NCBI RefSeq assembly: GCF_042678145.1
Contig: NZ_JBHUDG010000004.1
Location: 1-64,000, forward strand
Direction: 5' to 3'
From: Pseudopedobacter beijingensis
Lineage (GTDB): Bacteria; Bacteroidota; Bacteroidia; Sphingobacteriales; Sphingobacteriaceae
Length of the DNA stretch: 64,000 nucleotides
Under the pieces are notes generated by a model that saw nothing but the letters and a program-made list of their open reading frames with translations, did no database searches and was not told the DNA's origin. The translations under genes were made by a program, and so were the position numbers. Shown here in pieces: positions 56,685 through 64,000 of the stretch (positions are counted from its first letter, which is position 1; the number at the start of each line of letters is the position of its first letter).

Positions 56685-56954
56685 ATGTATTTGGTTATAA
56701 AATGTTTAAACGAAAGGCATATTAGATATGTGATTAGTAATAGAGATATAAATGTTCTGAAAAGATTTGGTACTCATCTTAGGAATCTAAGAAAGGATAG
56801 GAAGTTATCGCAATGGCAATTGGAAGTTGCTGCGGATATTTCTAAAAATCAGGTTGGAAATATAGAGCGAGGTGAAGTAAATATAACATTAATTACAGCT
56901 ACGGCGATAGCAAAAGCCTTAGATATTCCTTTAAAAGACCTCTTTGATTATTAG
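56685..56954 (+). CDS. XRE-type helix-turn-helix regulator
   Basis: Small DNA-binding protein of 89 residues. The HTH_3 domain starts at about 28 (GTHLRNLRKDRKLSQWQLE) with the recognition helix ISKNQVGNIERG and continues to LDIPLKDLFDY, which is the normal end of such a domain. A GTG at 56730 is an alternative start. It is single-domain with no sensor part; the target is unknown. It lies between the SGNH hydrolase and nnr genes and is divergent from the former. Confidence 0.8.
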   Translation: MYLVIKCLNERHIRYVISNRDINVLKRFGTHLRNLRKDRKLSQWQLEVAADISKNQVGNIERGEVNITLITATAIAKALDIPLKDLFDY

Positions 56955-57147
56955 TTTTATCTATTTTTTAAGATCAGTTAACCAGACTGTGCTTATAAAT
57001 TAAGCAGAAATAGTAGATACTAAATCATACCTCACAGCATATAATATTCATCAAAATCTATTTATTTCTTAATAAATATTTTATAACTTAATATTGTCCA
57101 ACTCATTGAAGATATTTTGGACACTAAACATCAGATGAAAAACAGGT

Positions 57148-58638
57148 ATGCTTAAATTGATCAATGCAGCGCAAACTAAACTTGCAGACCAATATACAAT
57201 AGAAAACGAACCTATTCCTTCCATAGAATTAATGGAGCGGGCATCCTCGGTTTTTGTAAAAACATTTACAGAACGGTATCAGGATAAAAAGCTTGATATC
57301 ACTATTTTCTGTGGAAAAGGAAATAATGGAGGTGATGGTTTGGCCATAGCAAGATTATTGTGGCAGGATCATTACGAGAATTTACAAGTTGTTGTTGTCG
57401 ATTTTGCAGAAAAGTCTACTCCTGAGTTTGATGAGAATCTTATTGCTTTGCAGGAGCAAGAGATCAGTCTGTTTTACCTCAAAAGTGCAGATGATATTAG
57501 CTTTAAAGAAAGCGATATTATTATAGATGCTATACTCGGTATAGGACTTAAGAGAGCATTGGAAGGTGAGTTTGCTGCTTTGGTGCAGAAACTTAATGCA
57601 ATTTCTGGAGTTAAGGTAAGTGTTGATGTACCTACAGGAATGCCGTCTGAAGGGAAACTGTTTGGAGAAATTATATTCAAAGCTGATTGGGTAATTACTT
57701 TCCAACGGCCTAAGCTCAATTTTTTACTCCCGTTATCTGCACCATATATAAAAGAATGGAAAGTGGTAAACATAGGCCTTAACGAAGAGTTTATAGAGTC
57801 TATAAGTTCGCCATACTATTGGTTCTGGAAAAAAGACATCCAGAATAATATCCGGGTGCGACAGGCATTTGAGCATAAAGGTACTTATGGTCATAATCTG
57901 ATTATAAGCGGAGCAAAAGAAACAATGGGAGCGGCTTTGCTAGCTGCGGAGGCGAGTTTAAAAACAGGATCAGGCTTAACAACCTTATGCATTCCGGAAT
58001 CTGGTTTGATTGCCCTTAATTCCCGTTTGCCCGAAGTTATGTTTATGGATCAGGAAAACCTTAAATATACCGATCTGGAAAAATATAAGGCTATAGCCAT
58101 TGGACCGGGTTTGGGTAAAAGCAAAGAAGCAGAAGAGCTATTGACCGTACTTGTTAACCATTATAAAAGACCAATTGTTTTTGATGCAGATGCTCTAAAC
58201 CTGCTGGCAAACAATATGGAGCTATTGCAGAATTTACCATCGCATTCAGTATTGACACCGCATATTAAAGAATTCGATCGATTGTTTGGAGAGCACCATA
58301 ATTGTTGGGATAGGATAGAAACAGCTTTTAAAGAAGCACAGCGCTTAAGAGTATTTATTGTTTTAAAAAACAGGTACACCATGGTGTTTAGTCCCGAAGG
58401 ACTTTGTTGTTTTAATTCTTCAGGTTCGCCAGCCATGGCCAGTGGAGGTATGGGCGATGTATTAACCGGGATGATCAGTAGTTTTATAACTCAGGGATAT
58501 CCTATAGATAAGGCAGTGCTAATGGGAGTTTATATACACGGTTATGTAGGCGAACATTTAGGGCAAAAAATGTATGTAGTGCCACCAACAAAGCTGGTTA
58601 AGCAAATTCCTTATGCGCTTAAAGAACTAAAATCATAA
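57148..58638 (+). CDS. nnrD: Bifunctional NAD(P)H-hydrate epimerase / ADP-dependent dehydratase
   Basis: Fusion of 496 residues that repairs hydrated NADH and NADPH. The N-terminal YjeF_N epimerase domain (1-210) has CGKGNNGGDGL and DAILGIGL. The C-terminal dehydratase domain (about 225-496) of the ribokinase fold has GHNLIISG, AIGPGLGKS, DADALNLLA, and SGGMGDVLTGM. This domain order is that of E. coli YjeF (Nnr). Both halves appear intact. Confidence 0.93.
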   Translation: MLKLINAAQTKLADQYTIENEPIPSIELMERASSVFVKTFTERYQDKKLDITIFCGKGNNGGDGLAIARLLWQDHYENLQVVVVDFAEKSTPEFDENLIALQEQEISLFYLKSADDISFKESDIIIDAILGIGLKRALEGEFAALVQKLNAISGVKVSVDVPTGMPSEGKLFGEIIFKADWVITFQRPKLNFLLPLSAPYIKEWKVVNIGLNEEFIESISSPYYWFWKKDIQNNIRVRQAFEHKGTYGHNLIISGAKETMGAALLAAEASLKTGSGLTTLCIPESGLIALNSRLPEVMFMDQENLKYTDLEKYKAIAIGPGLGKSKEAEELLTVLVNHYKRPIVFDADALNLLANNMELLQNLPSHSVLTPHIKEFDRLFGEHHNCWDRIETAFKEAQRLRVFIVLKNRYTMVFSPEGLCCFNSSGSPAMASGGMGDVLTGMISSFITQGYPIDKAVLMGVYIHGYVGEHLGQKMYVVPPTKLVKQIPYALKELKS

Positions 58639-58705
58639 AAAATAAATTCAGGGTAGGGGTATTTCTTTATACAGGTGTTCTAATCTAAAGAACAATAGAA
58701 ATATC

Positions 58706-59887
58706 ATGTATAGAAAATTATTTTTAAGTGTACTGTTTACTACAGTTAGTTTATTCTCAGGTTTATTTGCGCAGGAAAAAAAATCCAATTTACATGTGGG
58801 TGTTATGTATCCTGTAAGTAGCAATGGTAAAGAAGCTCCGGCTTATAGCAATGAAGTTTCTTTGCACTTACTGGGCGGTTTATCCAATGAAGAAGAGGCA
58901 GTTTCCTTTGCCGGTATTTTTAACAAAGTTAATCATAATGTAAAAGGTGTACACATTGCGGGTATAGGCTATCATGTTGGTCAAAAGGCAGACGGTGTTT
59001 TATTCTCAGGCGTCCTTAATAATTATAAGTCAGGTAAAGGCGTACAGTTGGCAGGTATAGCTAACCTTGCAAAGGAAGACGTTAAAGGGTTTCAGTTTGG
59101 CGGGATATTCAATAAAGCAAAAAGAGCAGATGGTTTTCAGTTTGCAGGAATAATGAATATGACTGACAGTGCTACACTAAAAGGAGGTCAGTTTTCCGGT
59201 ATTTTTAACAGTGCAAATTCAGTCAGAGGAGTGCAGATTTCGGGTATTGCAAATCAGGTAAAAGACTCTGTTAGCGGGGTACAATTTGCAGGCATAGGTA
59301 ACATAGCCCAAAATGTCAAAGGATCTCAGTTCTCAGGTATATTCAACAAAGCAAAAAAAGTATCGGGAATACAGTTTGCAGGTATTTTAAATATAGCAGA
59401 TAGCAGCGATTATCCTATTGCAATCATTAATGTTATTAAGAATGGCGAAAAGAGCATCGGTTTAAGTATAGATGATCAATCAAACGCTATTGCAGCCTTC
59501 CGTTCAGGAGGAAAAGTGCTCTATGGTATTTTAGGTTTAGGATATAACCTTAAAAATAAAGATGAAGTATATGCTTTACAAGCAGGTTTTGGAGCCCATT
59601 TATGGAGAATGCAACAATTCCAGTTAAATACAGAACTCACCCATCTTACACTAACCAGCTTTAAAAAAGGTGATTTTTACAGAAACTCACTTGCTGTAAT
59701 GCCTACTTATCGCATAGGGAATAAAATAGATGTGTTTTTAGGAGGATCTGTTAATTATATGAGTACCGGAACTGAAGAAGGTAAGGGTTTAACCAAAAAC
59801 TTTTTACACTCCTGGAATGGGAAAAATAGCGGGAATTTTCAAGGTTTATTCTTAGGCTATTCTGCCGGTCTGAAATTAATACTTTAA
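58706..59887 (+). CDS. Exported GxQxAGIxN surface-repeat protein (LA_2272-like)
   Basis: Protein of 393 residues with signal peptide (SLFSGLFAQ). About eleven repeats of 15-17 residues follow (about 72-245), consensus VQFAGIxNxxxxVKG, for example VQLAGIANLAKEDVKG and VQFAGIGNIAQNVKG. This looks like the LA_2272-type surface repeat. The last 140 residues form a beta-rich domain (ALQAGFGAHLW ... SAGLKLIL) that may be a small barrel. The neighbouring 61487 gene encodes the same repeats and C-terminal domain. It is the first gene of a four-gene cluster with an ECF sigma/FecR pair. Likely at the cell surface; function unknown. Confidence 0.8.
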   Translation: MYRKLFLSVLFTTVSLFSGLFAQEKKSNLHVGVMYPVSSNGKEAPAYSNEVSLHLLGGLSNEEEAVSFAGIFNKVNHNVKGVHIAGIGYHVGQKADGVLFSGVLNNYKSGKGVQLAGIANLAKEDVKGFQFGGIFNKAKRADGFQFAGIMNMTDSATLKGGQFSGIFNSANSVRGVQISGIANQVKDSVSGVQFAGIGNIAQNVKGSQFSGIFNKAKKVSGIQFAGILNIADSSDYPIAIINVIKNGEKSIGLSIDDQSNAIAAFRSGGKVLYGILGLGYNLKNKDEVYALQAGFGAHLWRMQQFQLNTELTHLTLTSFKKGDFYRNSLAVMPTYRIGNKIDVFLGGSVNYMSTGTEEGKGLTKNFLHSWNGKNSGNFQGLFLGYSAGLKLIL

Positions 59888-59912
59888 GGTGATAACTTCT
59901 TTTTTATATCAA

Positions 59913-60542
59913 ATGCATGCAGAACAACCTGATAAACAATTATCTTTGAACCCAAATATTCAGAGATTGAGCAATCAGAAGGCTATAGATAAGAACATAG
60001 AAAAAGAGTTTGAAGCGTTGTTTAAAAACTACTTTAAGGCTTTGCATGCTTATGCTTTTGGGATTTTGAACGATGATGTGGGAGCTGAAGAAATTGTGCA
60101 GAACGTTTTTTTGAAATTATGGGAACGTAAAGAACTTTTGCAAACAGAAGAATCTTTAAGACCCTATTTATATAAGTGTGTTTATCATGATAGTTTAAAC
60201 TACATCAGACATACGAAAGTGAGAAATAAATTTGCAGAATATGTGAAACATCAGAATGCGATGGAAGGAGATGCGGCAGAACGTACGCAAGCCAAAGAGT
60301 TAGAACATAACTTTAGGCAGGCATTGAATGAATTGCCTCAGCAATGCCGGACTGTATTTCAGATGAGTCGTTTTCAGAATTTGAAATATAAGGAAATTGC
60401 CGAGGCGCTAAATATATCTGTAAAAACAGTAGAAGTACACATGGGGAAAGCATTAAAAAGCCTGAGATTTAAGTTGGTAGATTATCTTCCGATCCTGCTT
60501 TGTTTGGCAACCTGTATTAAAATATTAATTGTAGCGTTATGA
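59913..60542 (+). CDS. ECF-subfamily RNA polymerase sigma factor
   Basis: Extracytoplasmic-function sigma factor of 209 residues. Region 2 is seen in FEALFKNYFKALHAYAFGIL, then DDVGAEEIVQNVFLKLWER; region 4 in LNELPQQCRTVFQMSRFQNL and KYKEIAEALNISVKTVEVHM. It is like the Bacteroidetes TIGR02985 group controlled by FecR proteins. A hydrophobic tail after region 4 (LPILLCLATCIKILIVAL) is unusual and could anchor the factor to the membrane. A GTG start at 59889, one base after the upstream stop, would add 8 residues. The stop overlaps the start of the FecR gene (ATGA). Confidence 0.92.
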   Translation: MHAEQPDKQLSLNPNIQRLSNQKAIDKNIEKEFEALFKNYFKALHAYAFGILNDDVGAEEIVQNVFLKLWERKELLQTEESLRPYLYKCVYHDSLNYIRHTKVRNKFAEYVKHQNAMEGDAAERTQAKELEHNFRQALNELPQQCRTVFQMSRFQNLKYKEIAEALNISVKTVEVHMGKALKSLRFKLVDYLPILLCLATCIKILIVAL

Positions 60543-61486
60543 CGGATGAATTGTTGATCAAATACCTGCTAGGAGAAACAGAAGAAAAGGAACGTACAAT
60601 TGTTGAAGATTGGATGCGTCAAAGTGATGAAAACCAGCAACAGTTTAATCATGTGAAGTTTTTATGGGAAAAAAGCGGTGAATTACTCAAAAAAGAAACA
60701 CAGCCCGATGAGAACGAAGCATGGGAGCGTTTTGTACAACGTCGTAACAGCGTAACTGAAAAAAGTAGCAGGCGTTTAAATCCGGCATTTCTTAAAGTAG
60801 CCTCCCTATTTTTTGTTGTAGGAATAGCTGTGTGGTTCTACCTCTCCAAATTAAATACTACTGTTGAAATTACGGCACAAGACAATGTCTTGTCCCAAAC
60901 ATTATCAGACGGTTCAGTGCTAACTGTAAATAAACACACCCAGTTGAAATTTAAACCCTCTTCCAAAAAAAGATTGGTAGAATTACAAGAAGGAGAAGTT
61001 TTTTTCGATGTTAGCCCAAATAAAGATAAACCCTTTATAGTAGATTTGGATAATGGCGTTCAAATTCTGGTTGTAGGAACTTCTTTTAATGTTAAATATA
61101 GAGAAGGTTACACAGAAGTCATTGTAGAATCAGGTTTGGTAAAGGTCTTCAAAGCCAATCAGGAACTTCAACTGCATCCGGGAGATAAAATAGAGCTCGG
61201 AGCAGATCAACAAAATCTGGCTGTAAGTAAAACCAGCGATTCTTTATACAAGTATTACAGAAATAAAGAATTTGTGATTAATGGTGTGGCATTACAGAAA
61301 GTTGTAGAGGTATTGTCAGAAGCCTATTCAACAAAAGTGACATTGGCAACAGAAGACTTAAAAACATTAAACCTGAATGTTACTTTTAAAGAAGAACCTT
61401 TAGAAAAGATTTTGGAGATAATAGCCCAAACATTCAACCTGAAAATTATTAAGGACAAAGAAGGATATATATTGAAGAAGAAATAG
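60539..61486 (+). CDS. FecR-family anti-sigma factor
   Basis: Membrane-spanning regulator of 315 residues. A short cytoplasmic N-terminus (1-80) would hold the sigma factor; a single transmembrane helix lies at 84-103 (VASLFFVVGIAVWFYL). The periplasmic FecR domain (about 105-215) includes LSDGSVLTVNKHTQLKF and GEVFFDVSP, and the end is a DUF4974 (STN-like) domain at about 245-315. It overlaps the sigma gene by 4 nt and the next gene starts 1 nt after its stop, so the set is one operon. Confidence 0.92.
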   Translation: MTDELLIKYLLGETEEKERTIVEDWMRQSDENQQQFNHVKFLWEKSGELLKKETQPDENEAWERFVQRRNSVTEKSSRRLNPAFLKVASLFFVVGIAVWFYLSKLNTTVEITAQDNVLSQTLSDGSVLTVNKHTQLKFKPSSKKRLVELQEGEVFFDVSPNKDKPFIVDLDNGVQILVVGTSFNVKYREGYTEVIVESGLVKVFKANQELQLHPGDKIELGADQQNLAVSKTSDSLYKYYRNKEFVINGVALQKVVEVLSEAYSTKVTLATEDLKTLNLNVTFKEEPLEKILEIIAQTFNLKIIKDKEGYILKKK

Positions 61487-63277
61487 ATGAGTTTTATACG
61501 AGCTTTAGCATGGTCTTTCCTTCCAATCCTATTTACAGCCAATCTGTTGTATGGGCAAAATCGCATGTTGCAACAGAAAATGACCCTCGATGTAAAGAAT
61601 GAAAGGTTAGATAAAGTATTGAACAAAATGGCAGAGAAAGGCAATTTTAGCTTTTCGTATAGCGGTGCTTTGTTGAATACAGATAGCTTGGTAACCGTCA
61701 ATTATATTAACCTTCCGGTTTGGGATATTCTGGATCAACTGTTTAAAGGTAATGTAGAATATTATGAACTGGACGGTTATATTATTCTGAGATCTGCGGT
61801 TAATCGCTTTTATATTGATGCAGACGAAATTAGAGCCGAAGACAAGCGTTATATTATCAAAGGGAAAGTACTGGATGTAAAAACAGGACTGGGCGTTAAA
61901 AATGCCAGTGTATACGAGAAGCAATTACTAAAATCTGCCTTAACAGATAAAAATGGGGCATTTAGATTACGATTTACAGGAAACCATAAATCTGTAGTAT
62001 TAACGGCCAGTAAAACACTTTATAAAGATACAACGATGTTTTTTCTGGCAGATATAAAGGTACTGCCAGAAGGAGTTATAGCAGAAGACTCCCGCCAATC
62101 TAATTTTTATAAGTCCGGCTTTAATAATATGATAGAGCAGTCGGGGATGGGGCGTTTTTTTGTATCATCTAAACGACGGATACAAAGTTTAAATATTCCG
62201 GACTTTTTTGTAAATAACCGAGTACAAGCTTCGTTAGTTCCGGGTTTAGGGTCGCAAGGTTTAATGAGCTCGCAGGTAGTCAATACATTTTCATTTAATG
62301 TGTTAGGAGGTTATTCGGCAGGTGTAACCGGTTTTGAAAGTGCCGGATTGTTTAATCTAACCAAAAATGATATTGATAAAAGCTTTCAACTTGCCGGTCT
62401 GTTCAATCAAGTGGGGGGACACGTAAGTGGAATGCAAACTGCCGGGATATTGAATACAGTTTATGATGGATTCCAGGGGTTACAGTTAGCAGGTATAACC
62501 AATCAGGTAAAGAAAGATTTTAAAGGCTTTCAGGTTTCGGGTATTTTTAATAAGATAGGTGGAAAACTGCAGGGCACTCAACTCGCAGGGATAGTTAATC
62601 AGGTTAACGAAAATGTAGACGGATCGCAACTGTCCGGTATTTATAATTACACAAGTAAGAATTTTAGAGGTTTTCAGTTCTCTGGCATATTCAATCATGT
62701 AAAAGGAGAATCCGCGGAGGGAATACAAATTTCAGGTGTGCTGAATAAAAGTAAAAACTTTAAAGGCTTTCAGTTTGGATTAATCAATCTGGCGGATACA
62801 CTTGATGGGGTGGGGTTGGGCTTATTCAATATCTATAAAAATGGTTATAAAAAGTTAAGTATTTATACAGACGAACTTTTAAACTCATATGCGAGTTTTA
62901 GAAGTGGAAATGCTAACCTTTATACCATTTGGGAAGTAGGAGCAAACTGGAAAGATAAGGAGCGGTTTTATATGCTTAATGTTGGATTGGGGCATGACTT
63001 CCTATTAGGTAAAAAAACATTACTATCGGCAGAATTTGTTCATGTAATGTATGCTGATGGTGCCATGTATGCCTTGGGAAATTCTACAAAATTTATAGCA
63101 GCTTTAGAACAAAAGCTAAATAATAAATTGGGATTGGTAGTTGGGGCTACCTACCAGTTATATGAACGAGATCTTTTAGCCACAAAAGAATTGCCAGTTC
63201 CATCCTGGGCAAGTACTATTAACCGTAATAGCAAATCCTGGTTAGGTGGAAAATTAGGCTTAGTATATTATTTTTGA
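61487..63277 (+). CDS. STN-CarboxypepD_reg-surface repeat protein (putative non-TonB surface sensor)
   Basis: Protein of 596 residues. Signal peptide ends YGQ. An STN (secretin/TonB short N-terminal) domain at about 32-103 (LDVKNERLDKVLNKM ... NLPVWDILDQLF) would contact FecR. A CarboxypepD_reg-like domain is at about 122-195 (IIKGKVLDVKTGLGVKNA). From about 280 there are nine to ten 16-residue repeats (FQLAGLFNQ, LQLAGITNQVKKDFKG, FQFSGIFNH), then the same beta-rich C-terminal domain as the 58706 protein. There is no TonB plug or 22-strand barrel. It starts 1 nt after fecR. It likely senses surface events and passes them to the sigma factor. Confidence 0.82.
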   Translation: MSFIRALAWSFLPILFTANLLYGQNRMLQQKMTLDVKNERLDKVLNKMAEKGNFSFSYSGALLNTDSLVTVNYINLPVWDILDQLFKGNVEYYELDGYIILRSAVNRFYIDADEIRAEDKRYIIKGKVLDVKTGLGVKNASVYEKQLLKSALTDKNGAFRLRFTGNHKSVVLTASKTLYKDTTMFFLADIKVLPEGVIAEDSRQSNFYKSGFNNMIEQSGMGRFFVSSKRRIQSLNIPDFFVNNRVQASLVPGLGSQGLMSSQVVNTFSFNVLGGYSAGVTGFESAGLFNLTKNDIDKSFQLAGLFNQVGGHVSGMQTAGILNTVYDGFQGLQLAGITNQVKKDFKGFQVSGIFNKIGGKLQGTQLAGIVNQVNENVDGSQLSGIYNYTSKNFRGFQFSGIFNHVKGESAEGIQISGVLNKSKNFKGFQFGLINLADTLDGVGLGLFNIYKNGYKKLSIYTDELLNSYASFRSGNANLYTIWEVGANWKDKERFYMLNVGLGHDFLLGKKTLLSAEFVHVMYADGAMYALGNSTKFIAALEQKLNNKLGLVVGATYQLYERDLLATKELPVPSWASTINRNSKSWLGGKLGLVYYF

Positions 63278-63738
63278 TGAGAACGTACGTTAAATCTTTG
63301 TTCAAGAAAAGCTTTGAGTTCGAAAGGATTATCGCTCCCAATGGAAACCTGTTTTTGAACATTGTCTTTAGAGTACATCACTTTAACAGCACTGCGCCCC
63401 TGAATATTATATAAAGTACCTTTTGGTAGTAATCTTATGCCAAATCCGGCGAGTAAAGGTGTTTTTATAACCTTTATTTCTTCTATTTTATCGGGATTAA
63501 TGTTGCAGCTAATAAGACCAATACCGTAGCTGATATTGATGCCACTCTCGTCTACTCTGATTTTAAGTTTGTAAAAATTAATGGTAATTAATATCAGGAT
63601 GAAAAAAAGTAGCTGATAAATATTTTTAGATAATGGATTATCGCCCCACTGATATATATAACCTAAAGAAATACCTATCAAGCTTAGCAAGAGGATAACA
63701 ATAAGATACCATCCAATTTGAGTTCTTTCGTATTTCAT
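63268..63738 (-). CDS. Two-helix membrane protein with PH-like domain
   Basis: Protein of 156 residues with two transmembrane helices (about 10-30 and 38-56, ending LLFFILILITINFYKL) and a soluble beta-rich part with a C-terminal helix (LKAFLEQRF), compatible with a bacterial PH-type fold. It is similar in plan to the protein at 12944-13426, though sequence similarity is low. Its stop lies inside the end of the convergent surface-repeat gene (10-nt overlap). Function unknown. Confidence 0.65.
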   Translation of the reverse strand: MKYERTQIGWYLIVILLLSLIGISLGYIYQWGDNPLSKNIYQLLFFILILITINFYKLKIRVDESGINISYGIGLISCNINPDKIEEIKVIKTPLLAGFGIRLLPKGTLYNIQGRSAVKVMYSKDNVQKQVSIGSDNPFELKAFLEQRFNVRSHQK

Positions 63739-63880
63739 AGTGATAAAGATAGTGAAAAAGTCGGAAGTGGAGAGACCGAAGTCTGGTTGCTGATAGATAA
63801 AGGTTTATAGCTCATCGTGAAATCTACTGAAAAGGCTTAAAGCTTGTTTAAATTTCATTCAATAATTATTATAGTTGTTG

Positions 63881-63942
63881 AGATTGCTTCGTTCCTAGCA
63901 ATGACAAAAATAGGAGCATCACTGCGAGGAACGAAGTAGTCT
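63881..63942. repeat. Palindromic dispersed repeat (GGAACGAAG type)
   Basis: AGATTGCTTCGTTCCTAGCAATGACA (two parts: AGATTGCTTCGTTCCT at 63881-63896 and AGCAATGACA at 63897-63906) is inverted at 63917-63942 as CACTGCGAGGAACGAAGTAGTCT-like sequence (seen as ACTGCGAGGAACGAAG). The halves differ at a few positions and make a long hairpin. Words of this kind, TGCGAGGAACGAAGCAATCT, are from memory common intergenic repeats in Bacteroidetes. Confidence 0.7.
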
Positions 63943-64000
63943 CTTTTACCACTGTATTTTATTTATCTCATTTTTAAATAGGTTCTTAAAGCTAAAAGTC

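Noticed and set aside
61487..63277. TonB-dependent receptor
   Set aside because: STN and CarboxypepD_reg domains are present, but the rest is repeats plus a short beta domain without plug or large barrel.

Overview
The window reads as a chromosome segment of a Bacteroidetes bacterium, most likely a Sphingobacteriaceae (Pedobacter-like) species. The signs are type IX secretion (T9SS) cargo with C-terminal sorting domains, PorP/SprF and OmpA-type partners, TonB-dependent receptor/DUF4249 and ECF sigma/FecR pairs, bacillithiol synthesis (BshA), an AraR/NrtR-type Nudix regulator, and TAnnTTTG promoter boxes. Species cannot be named from the sequence alone. No rRNA, tRNA, CRISPR array, prophage or complete insertion sequence was recognised.

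Layout. 1-4.9 kb: the end of a repetitive T9SS adhesin (cut by the window edge and broken by an N), a PorP/SprF-like protein, an OmpA/TPR/PD40 protein and a small membrane PAS protein. 4.9-9.3 kb: a CxxC Rdx protein, cobA, an AraR-like regulator and two aldose 1-epimerases. 9.7-17 kb: FemAB-like transferase, 2OG-Fe(II) oxygenase, a decayed DUF6169-like gene overlapped by an unlisted 49-codon gene, tilS and an OstA-like protein. 17-20.4 kb: coiled-coil lipoprotein, a beta-lactamase-fold hydrolase with an odd N-terminal domain, a small secreted protein. 20.5-25.1 kb: mutL, two rhomboid proteases and a membrane EEP-family protein. 25.3-29.4 kb: cysS and two exported proteins. 29.5-36 kb (minus strand): DUF4249/TonB receptor pair, then a MoxR ATPase and two SurA/PpiC-like chaperones in an overlapping operon. 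36.2-38.7 kb: a possible DNA polymerase III psi-like protein, rdgB and bshA. 38.8-44.2 kb: a 1792-residue beta-helix T9SS protein. 44.4-51 kb: RluB-type pseudouridine synthase, lytic transglycosylase, dipeptide epimerase, uvrA. 51-57 kb: remnant of a nucleotidyltransferase pair, Tat-exported phospholipase C, a MITE-like repeat, a secreted SGNH hydrolase with a recent internal duplication, and a small HTH regulator. 57.1-63.7 kb: Nnr repair enzyme, then the most interesting cluster.

That cluster (58.7-63.3 kb) is four tightly packed genes: an exported protein with about eleven 16-residue GxQxAGIxN repeats, an ECF sigma factor, a FecR-type anti-sigma factor, and an exported protein carrying an STN signalling domain, a CarboxypepD_reg domain and the same repeats and C-terminal domain as the first protein. 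In classical cell-surface signalling the STN domain belongs to a TonB-dependent receptor; here there is no such receptor, and the repeat protein appears to take its place. This is the best candidate for an undescribed system.

Other notable signals: at least four exact TAnnTTTG boxes lie only 4-5 nt from start codons, suggesting leaderless or near-leaderless mRNAs; several intergenic tracts carry degenerate or palindromic repeats; and both the adhesin at the left edge and the SGNH hydrolase contain near-identical internal DNA repeats.
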